Below, one piece after another: positions 4,897 through 9,284 of a stretch of DNA of 9,284 bases (positions are counted from its first letter, which is position 1; each line of letters begins with the position of its first letter). The notes beneath the pieces are model-generated. The model did not search any database. It was not told where the DNA came from and was given only the letters and a program-made list of their open reading frames with translations. The translations under genes were made by a program, and so were the position numbers. Source of the stretch: an uncultured Oscillospiraceae bacterium (lineage in GTDB: Bacteria; Bacillota_A; Clostridia; Oscillospirales; Oscillospiraceae). The DNA is taken from NCBI GenBank assembly GCA_900754605.1, contig CAAEDK010000108.1, positions 1 to 9,284 of the forward strand, given 5' to 3'.

Positions 4897-6564
4897 TTAC
4901 TTAGCTGCTTTCGTACCCATGTTCTCACGAATCCAGGCGGACACGCGGCCGCGGACAAAGAAGTCTTCAAACACACCCTGCTGGGCAGCGTGCGCTTTGT
5001 AGTACTTGTCCTGCGTGGCCAGAGAGACCACGATCATCACCACGATGCCGACAGCGATGGCGGGGAAGCCCAGGAAGAAGCCGCCCCACACATAGCGGAC
5101 ACCGGAGGCATACAGGCCCAGGTACACAGCCTCGGCCGTCACCATGCTGGCGATGGCACCCTGGGGAGTGGCCTTCTTCCAGAAGAGGCCCGCGGCAACG
5201 GTCGGGACCACCAGGGACATGCCGTTGGTCGCCATGTCGGTGAGCAGGGTAAGCAGAGGCAGATCCGTCAGGCTGAAGCAGAAGGCGATGACGCCCAGGA
5301 CCACCACGATGATGCGGGTCATGCGCACTTCCTTCTTGGCATCCCGCTGCACACGGGTATCAATGGTCGCCAGGGTCTCGCCGCCATCTGCGCCGATGGT
5401 GGGCTCATGGTTCTTCAGTTTTACCATGTTGGTGATCAGGTCATTGGACACGAGACCGGACAGAGAGATCAGCGTGGAGTCCAGGGTGCCCAGAGCGGCG
5501 GCCAGAATGAAGGTGCACACCAGGCCCAGCATAAGGGGGCTGCCGGCCATAGAACACAGCTCCAGAATGCCGGCTTCCGGGTCGCTCACCATGTAGCCCT
5601 TTGCAACGGCACCCAACACCACGACACCGAAGATGGCGTAGATAGACAACCAGATGCCGGAGGCAGAGGTAGCCAGAGAGGACTTCTTGACCTCACGCAC
5701 ATCTTTTGCCAAGCAGATGCTCATGAAGTTAGAGGGGTAGACCAGCATAACAATCGTACCCAGAACGATGTTGGAGATCCAATAGGGTAAATTGTAGTTT
5801 CCAGAGTTTGCCAGGACAAAAATGGACTCCTGGGTCTGGCCGGCATACAGCATCTGGGCGGCAGTGTCGGCGGACTGGAACATATCCACGAAGCTGCCGT
5901 TAAAGAAGAAGTTGACCAGATACCCCAGCACCACCAGGGAGCCACCCAACATCACGCAGGCAGAGAAGCTGTCCACCATGGACACGGAGTGAACGCCGCC
6001 GGTGGCAACATACAGGATGATGATCGCGAAAGCGATGGCGGAACCAATTTCAGTAGCGATTGCGCCGCCAGAAGCCAGGTTCACCGCTAGGCCCAGGGTA
6101 CGGATCTCAGTGATCAGCCAGATGATGTTGAAGCACACGATAATCAGGGAGACGAAGAATTTCACCCAGCGGCTCTGATAGCGCAGCTCCATGATATCCG
6201 GCAGCGTGGAGAGGCGGTACTTTTTGGCAATCGGCCACACTTTTTCGCTGAGGAAGAACATGACCATACCGGTTGCGGAACAGACAATCACAGAGCCCAG
6301 ACCGGCCACGCCGAAGTTATAGAAGAAGCCGACCCGGCCGGTGAACGTCGTGCCGGAGTAGAAGGTAACGATTGTGATGAGGAATACGATCACAGCATTG
6401 CGGGACTTGCCAGCGGTCATGTAATCCTCGAACGTCTGATTCTTCTTCCGCTCACGTGCCATCTTGGAGAAGCCCTGATACCAGGCCATCACCATAACGA
6501 CAGCGATATAGACCAACATCATAATAAAGGGGATGGGGCTTTTAATCAGCTGAACATTTTCCAT
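4897..6564 (-). CDS. Sodium:solute symporter (SSF family)
   Basis: A 555-residue inner-membrane transporter that should couple sodium entry to uptake of a small organic solute, often a carboxylate or amino acid in this family. About 13 hydrophobic segments are visible, the first at residues 11-29. Family landmarks are FYSGTTFTGRVGFFYNFG (68-85), RLSTLPDIMELRY (117-129), YVATGGVHSVSMVDSF (185-200) and AALGTLDSTLISLSG (356-370) with LVSNDL behind it. This last is the helix that in relatives carries the Ser/Thr pair of the Na2 site. Length is normal. ATG 6564 has AGGAGG eight bases upstream. It lies 25 bases after the DUF3311-like gene and is very likely co-transcribed with it. The substrate cannot be read from the sequence; the neighbouring SnoaL/NTF2-like enzymes suggest a catabolic substrate, not proline or acetate housekeeping, but that is inference. 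Confidence 0.92.
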   Translation of the reverse strand: MENVQLIKSPIPFIMMLVYIAVVMVMAWYQGFSKMARERKKNQTFEDYMTAGKSRNAVIVFLITIVTFYSGTTFTGRVGFFYNFGVAGLGSVIVCSATGMVMFFLSEKVWPIAKKYRLSTLPDIMELRYQSRWVKFFVSLIIVCFNIIWLITEIRTLGLAVNLASGGAIATEIGSAIAFAIIILYVATGGVHSVSMVDSFSACVMLGGSLVVLGYLVNFFFNGSFVDMFQSADTAAQMLYAGQTQESIFVLANSGNYNLPYWISNIVLGTIVMLVYPSNFMSICLAKDVREVKKSSLATSASGIWLSIYAIFGVVVLGAVAKGYMVSDPEAGILELCSMAGSPLMLGLVCTFILAAALGTLDSTLISLSGLVSNDLITNMVKLKNHEPTIGADGGETLATIDTRVQRDAKKEVRMTRIIVVVLGVIAFCFSLTDLPLLTLLTDMATNGMSLVVPTVAAGLFWKKATPQGAIASMVTAEAVYLGLYASGVRYVWGGFFLGFPAIAVGIVVMIVVSLATQDKYYKAHAAQQGVFEDFFVRGRVSAWIRENMGTKAAK

Positions 6565-6589
6565 TCGTCTCTCCTCCTGCTATATCGTG

Positions 6590-6808
6590 TCAATCGTCAA
6601 ATGTCTTGTCATTACGCTCATACCAGTAGAGGAACAGCGTCAATAAAACCAGCAGCGCACTGACACACCAGCAGCCGACGAAGAAGTAGGGGATGCCGAA
6701 CAGGTACCCTTCCTTGTTCCAAATTCCCATCAGAGGAGGGATGATGCCGCTGCCGATCAGGTAGATAAACAGCAGCAACGGGATGATGATCTTACGCATA
6801 GTGCTCAT
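6590..6808 (-). CDS. Small two-helix membrane protein, DUF3311-like symporter partner
   Basis: A 72-residue protein with two hydrophobic segments (about residues 6-28 and 36-62) and a charged C-terminus, WYERNDKTFDD. The pattern PPLMGIWNKE, then LFGIPYFFVGCWC, matches my memory of DUF3311-type proteins, which are typically encoded directly before SSF symporters and are thought to assist them. Here it precedes the symporter by 25 bases on the same strand. The ATG at 6808 has AAAGGAG eight bases upstream; the second Met at codon 4 is possible but less well spaced. It starts 52 bases after the B3 stop, so it is probably part of the same transcript as the A3-B3 pair. The DUF name is from memory; a small SSF accessory protein is the safer statement. 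Confidence 0.75.
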   Translation of the reverse strand: MSTMRKIIIPLLLFIYLIGSGIIPPLMGIWNKEGYLFGIPYFFVGCWCVSALLVLLTLFLYWYERNDKTFDD

Positions 6809-6860
6809 TGCGAGGGCTCCTTTCTAATTTTGATTTAAGATTTTGAAAAATCCTGAAAAC

Positions 6861-7409
6861 TCACCCAAGAACCCGCTTGTATGCGGCGTTGCTGCGGATA
6901 CTGGCTTCCTTGGCCACACGCCACTTGCCGTCGATCTTCCGGATCCAGCACTCGCACATCTCCAGGTCTTCCCGGTCCTCATAGCCCAGGCCGGAGCCGG
7001 GGCCATCGGGCCCCACGCCGTCCACGGTGGTGGCGTCGTTCCACACCACCTGGCCGAAACGGAAACCGTCTTTGGGATTGCCGATGCAGTGGATCTCCTC
7101 GAACACCACGTTCAAGTCCGGCGTCCGGGCCAGGGCACGCAGGGTATCCAGCACGACGTGATCGGAACCCTCCAGATTGTCGCCGCCGTCGCGCTCTTCC
7201 TTCAGGCCATCGAAATAGAAGTCGTACACGCGGCCCACCTGCTTGTGCTTCCAGATCAGCATGGTGTAAGCCTCGAAGAGGTCGGCAATGTCCTGGGGCT
7301 TCTCATATTTGCAGTTGGCGATCACATCCTCGTAGAACTTGCGCTCAGCCAGAATCTCGTCTGTGGTCATCTCGGTGATCTTCTTCCGCTTGATATCACG
7401 AATGTTCAT
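6861..7409 (-). CDS. SnoaL/NTF2-like protein, type B (copy B3)
   Basis: A 182-residue soluble protein, the divergent third member of type B. It keeps LAER (20-23), NCK (32-34), LFEAYTMLIWKHKQVGR (44-60), VYDFYFD (61-67), GFRFGQ (115-120), CECW (152-155) and KIDGKW (158-163), but lacks the long acidic tail of B1 and B2. It carries a Gly/Pro/Asp-rich loop (about 130-141) where B1 and B2 have another glycine-rich loop. Its ATG at 7409 overlaps the TAA of A3 (TAATG) and has GAGGAGG ten bases upstream, so the pair is translationally coupled. An alternative start at codon 14 (ATG, MTTDEILAER) aligns better with MGRKEVLAER of B1 and B2 but is far from any ribosome binding site. Expected to partner A3; chemistry unknown. 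Confidence 0.83.
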   Translation of the reverse strand: MNIRDIKRKKITEMTTDEILAERKFYEDVIANCKYEKPQDIADLFEAYTMLIWKHKQVGRVYDFYFDGLKEERDGGDNLEGSDHVVLDTLRALARTPDLNVVFEEIHCIGNPKDGFRFGQVVWNDATTVDGVGPDGPGSGLGYEDREDLEMCECWIRKIDGKWRVAKEASIRSNAAYKRVLG

Positions 7410-7957
7410 TATTTTGCGACCTCCTCTGCTGCGGCACCAGGCGCATCTTCGGCCGTGCAGGTGTCGCGGATTTCATCGATGCTGTACATGGTGAACTCCT
7501 TGACGATCTGCCATCTGCCGCTGATCTTCTTCACCGTCGCCATACTCATGGCGATGCAGGCATCGGAGTTGAGGGGCTTGTTGGTGGCGGCGCCATAGAT
7601 GCTGTAAGTCTTGTTGGTTCCAGACATGGTGTAGTAGCGCCAGAGCTTGTAGCCGTCATCCCTCTTGACAGCGAAGGTATCCCGCATGGTCACCTGCATG
7701 TCAGGGAAAGCAGAGGTCAGCTTCAGAGTGTCCTTCATCATCTCGTGGGCACCGTGGAGATAGAGGCCGTTCTCACGATAGATATCAGCATTGTCAGAGT
7801 AGATGTCATAGATGCTGCCTATCCACTTGTGGTTGAAGATCAGCTCCGTATACAGGCGGAAATACTCCGCCAGGGATGCCTCATCCTCCACCTTCAGCTG
7901 CTTGATAGCCGTGTCCACAGCCATCATGTCGTTGTAGAGCTTGTCTGCCCTGTACAT
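7409..7957 (-). CDS. SnoaL/NTF2-like protein, type A (copy A3)
   Basis: A 182-residue soluble protein, the divergent third member of type A. Shared motifs are NHK at 42-44, YDIYSD at 50-55, RENG at 61-64, AFPD at 84-87, WRYY at 106-109, SGTN at 112-115, SIYG at 119-122 and, in place of DGEW, KKISGRW at 143-149. The C-terminus is Ala/Glu-rich and ends AEEVAK. ATG 7957 is chosen because AAGGAGGAG lies about nine bases before it; the TTG at 7978 would put that site inside the gene. It begins 50 bases after the EutH-like gene and runs into B3 with a one-base overlap. In the other two pairs the B gene comes first, so the internal order here is reversed. GTAC-AAT-GTAC surrounds the start codon and could fold weakly over it. 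Confidence 0.84.
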   Translation of the reverse strand: MYRADKLYNDMMAVDTAIKQLKVEDEASLAEYFRLYTELIFNHKWIGSIYDIYSDNADIYRENGLYLHGAHEMMKDTLKLTSAFPDMQVTMRDTFAVKRDDGYKLWRYYTMSGTNKTYSIYGAATNKPLNSDACIAMSMATVKKISGRWQIVKEFTMYSIDEIRDTCTAEDAPGAAAEEVAK

Positions 7958-8007
7958 TGTACTGTACTCCTCCTTCAATTCCTCATGTAGATCTCAGCCC
8001 CGGTGCT

Positions 8008-9093
8008 TCAGGCGTCTGTTTCCGGGAGCTTGCGGGTCAGATACAGGCCCAGCGCCACTGCCACGATACCGCCTGTGACCTTCGTCACCACCAGGGGTAA
8101 AATCATCTCCTGCGCCACACTGGCCGTAAAGCCCAGGTGGTCACCCAGCACGGCGCTGGCAGTCACCATCCATGCAGTGGCGATGATAATGCCGCGCCTC
8201 TTCATATCCTTCATCATCACAAAGAGGGACACGGAATTCGCCAGGGAAAAGATCATGGCGCTGGTACTCACAAAGTCCAGCCCCAGCTTCTGCCCCAGTG
8301 CGGACAGCGGCTTTTTCAGGAACTTCATCAAAATCGCCAGCACCGGGAAAGTGCCGCTGAGTACAATGGCAATTTCTGCCACCGTGGCCATGCCCTCTTC
8401 CACAGGGGCCATGCCTGGAATCAGCACCACGCCGGTGATGGATTCAAATCCGGCGCACGCCAGCCCTACACAGCCCGCCGCGCTCACCAGATAGCCAAAG
8501 ATCAGGCAGCCCCTGGTCATCTGCCTGGGGATGAATTTCAGTCCCACCGCCAGCAGGATCGAAATGACGGCCACGGGAGCGATGTTGGCCGCCACCAGGG
8601 CCAGGGGAAACCCTGCTGACAAGCCGCCGAAGAAGCTCCCGAAGGGGATTGCAATGACGCCCACCAGCAAGCCCCGGACAAAGTCCGGCTGCTGCTCCTT
8701 CTTGATAATGCCAAGTCCCACCGGAATGTTAAACACCAGTGTTGCCCCCAACGTGGAAGCCACCAGAAGGCCAGCGATCTCGCCTGCCCTGGGGTCCGCC
8801 GCCAACTCCATGGAGAGCTGGTAGCCGCCCATGTCGTTGGCCAGAATCGCCCCCAAAAAGGCGGAGTCCACACCGATGGCGGTAAACAACGGTGCGATAG
8901 TGGAGTTGATGCCCTTCTGGATCAATGGGGTCAGGCAGACAATGCCTACCATTCCCATCGTCAGAGGCCCCATCGTTTCATAGCCCTTCTTGAATTCATC
9001 TCCCAGGCCGAAGCGGTTGCCGAGGACCTTGTCCACCGCGCCCAGAAGCGCGCCGCTGGCCATAATCCACATCACGATCGTATCAAAAGACAT
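8008..9093 (-). CDS. eutH: EutH-family (ethanolamine permease-like) transporter
   Basis: A 361-residue integral membrane protein with about ten hydrophobic segments. EutH of enterobacteria and Firmicutes mediates ethanolamine entry when the amine is scarce. Recognisable EutH features are a short N-terminal helix (MSFDTIVMWIMASGALLGAVD), ANDMGGYQLSMELA (85-98), VFNIPVGLGIIKKEQ (120-134), LKFIPRQM (185-192) and VLGDHLGFTA (315-324). It is a little shorter than the enterobacterial protein of about 400 residues. ATG 9093 follows GAGGA by five bases. No other eut gene (ammonia lyase EutBC, shell proteins, EutT) is seen, and its next neighbours are A3 and B3. It may therefore carry a different amine or alcohol-amine, or ethanolamine for a different route. 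The family assignment is confident; the substrate is not. Confidence 0.88.
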   Translation of the reverse strand: MSFDTIVMWIMASGALLGAVDKVLGNRFGLGDEFKKGYETMGPLTMGMVGIVCLTPLIQKGINSTIAPLFTAIGVDSAFLGAILANDMGGYQLSMELAADPRAGEIAGLLVASTLGATLVFNIPVGLGIIKKEQQPDFVRGLLVGVIAIPFGSFFGGLSAGFPLALVAANIAPVAVISILLAVGLKFIPRQMTRGCLIFGYLVSAAGCVGLACAGFESITGVVLIPGMAPVEEGMATVAEIAIVLSGTFPVLAILMKFLKKPLSALGQKLGLDFVSTSAMIFSLANSVSLFVMMKDMKRRGIIIATAWMVTASAVLGDHLGFTASVAQEMILPLVVTKVTGGIVAVALGLYLTRKLPETDA

Positions 9094-9136
9094 GCGTATC
9101 CTCAGTTATCAATGATTGTGCGTAGTCTTTGTCCCA

Positions 9137-9181
9137 GGCGGGACAGTCCATGACTGTCCCGCCCCCCGGCAGTACTGCCGG
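9137..9181 (-). other. Two adjacent strong hairpins upstream of the EutH-like gene
   Basis: GGCGGGACAGTC (9137-9148) and GACTGTCCCGCC (9152-9163) form a perfect 12-bp stem with a three-base loop. Two bases on, CCGGCAGTACTGCCGG (9166-9181) is a perfect 16-base palindrome. On the - strand they lie between the stop of the upstream gene and the EutH-like start. No T-tract follows either, although TTTTT precedes the palindrome. They could be a processing or RNA-stability site that sets different levels for the two genes, or a partial terminator. Confidence 0.6.
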
Positions 9182-9195
9182 AAAAACCGGCGCAC

Positions 9196-9284
9196 TTACT
9201 TCTTGTAGTAGGTGGGTCGGCCCTTCTCGTCGTGGTCCTTGTCGAAGGTGGGATAGGCGCCGCCGTTGAAGCCGTTGTAGCCCA
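9196..9284 (-). CDS. C-terminal end of an unidentified protein (5' end outside window)
   Basis: The - strand frame entering from the right edge encodes 28 residues, beginning GYNGFNGGAYPTFDKDHDEK and ending GRPTYYKK, then TAA at 9198-9196. Codon use matches the neighbouring genes. The hydrophilic, Lys/Asp-rich tail suggests a soluble protein. It is too short to assign. It ends 102 bases before the EutH-like start, so it may be the preceding gene of the same operon. Confidence 0.65.
   Translation of the reverse strand, partial: GYNGFNGGAYPTFDKDHDEKGRPTYYKK

Noticed and set aside
4651..5790. 379-codon + strand open frame
   Set aside because: It lies antisense to the symporter over most of its length and is rich in His, Asp, Gly and Gln, as expected from the complement of a hydrophobic gene. 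The symporter on the other strand has clear family motifs.
2192..7957. Bile-acid 7-dehydratase (BaiE-type) identity for the NTF2-like proteins
   Set aside because: BaiE also has an NTF2-like fold, but I see no BaiE-like sequence signature and no other bai genes. The A/B pairing is unlike the single-gene bai arrangement, so only the fold level is claimed.
8137..8619. Open frames on the + strand across the EutH-like gene
   Set aside because: They are antisense to a well-supported membrane protein and have no start signals.
1..9284. CRISPR arrays, tRNA or rRNA genes, transposase genes, prophage genes
   Set aside because: No regularly spaced repeats, no tRNA-like cloverleaf with a CCA end, no rRNA motifs and no transposase or integrase motifs were found on reading both strands.

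Overview
The window looks like part of a chromosome from a GC-rich, Gram-positive-type gut anaerobe, most likely a Clostridia of the Oscillospiraceae kind. The grounds are strong AGGAGG-type ribosome binding sites before most genes, a type III glutamine synthetase, tightly coupled operon structure, and Firmicutes-like transporters. The genus cannot be fixed from this sequence.

Layout. Bases 1-467 (+ strand) are the end of a type III glutamine synthetase gene. Bases 468 to about 2190 hold no intact gene. They contain hairpins, a possible glnN terminator, and two stretches on the - strand that read like proteins only if the frame is changed several times; I interpret these as decayed genes. Everything from 2192 to 9284 is on the - strand. 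In transcription order it reads: the last 28 codons of an unidentified gene (9284-9196), an EutH-family transporter (9093-8008), a pair of SnoaL/NTF2-like proteins (type A, 7957-7409, then type B, 7409-6861), a two-helix DUF3311-like membrane protein (6808-6590), a sodium:solute symporter (6564-4897), a 299-base spacer with a long inverted repeat, then two further SnoaL/NTF2-like pairs in the opposite internal order (B1 4597-3983, A1 3986-3444; B2 3354-2725, A2 2728-2192), closed by a clear rho-independent terminator (2185-2141).

The point of interest is the - strand cluster. Six small SnoaL/NTF2-like proteins form three coupled pairs around two transporters. Types A and B are distinct families, yet share the motif H-x3-G-x2-YD-x-Y-x-D, so they are probably old duplicates of each other and may form A/B heterodimers. 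B1-A1 and B2-A2 are a tandem copy of one two-gene cassette, and A1 and A2 share an uninterrupted 61-base identical block over the motif. A reasonable inference is that the symporter and the EutH-like protein import one or more small organic substrates which the paired NTF2-like proteins isomerise, dehydrate, hydrolyse or bind. The sequence does not reveal the substrate. No bai, eut-microcompartment or polyketide genes are visible to place the cluster in a known pathway.
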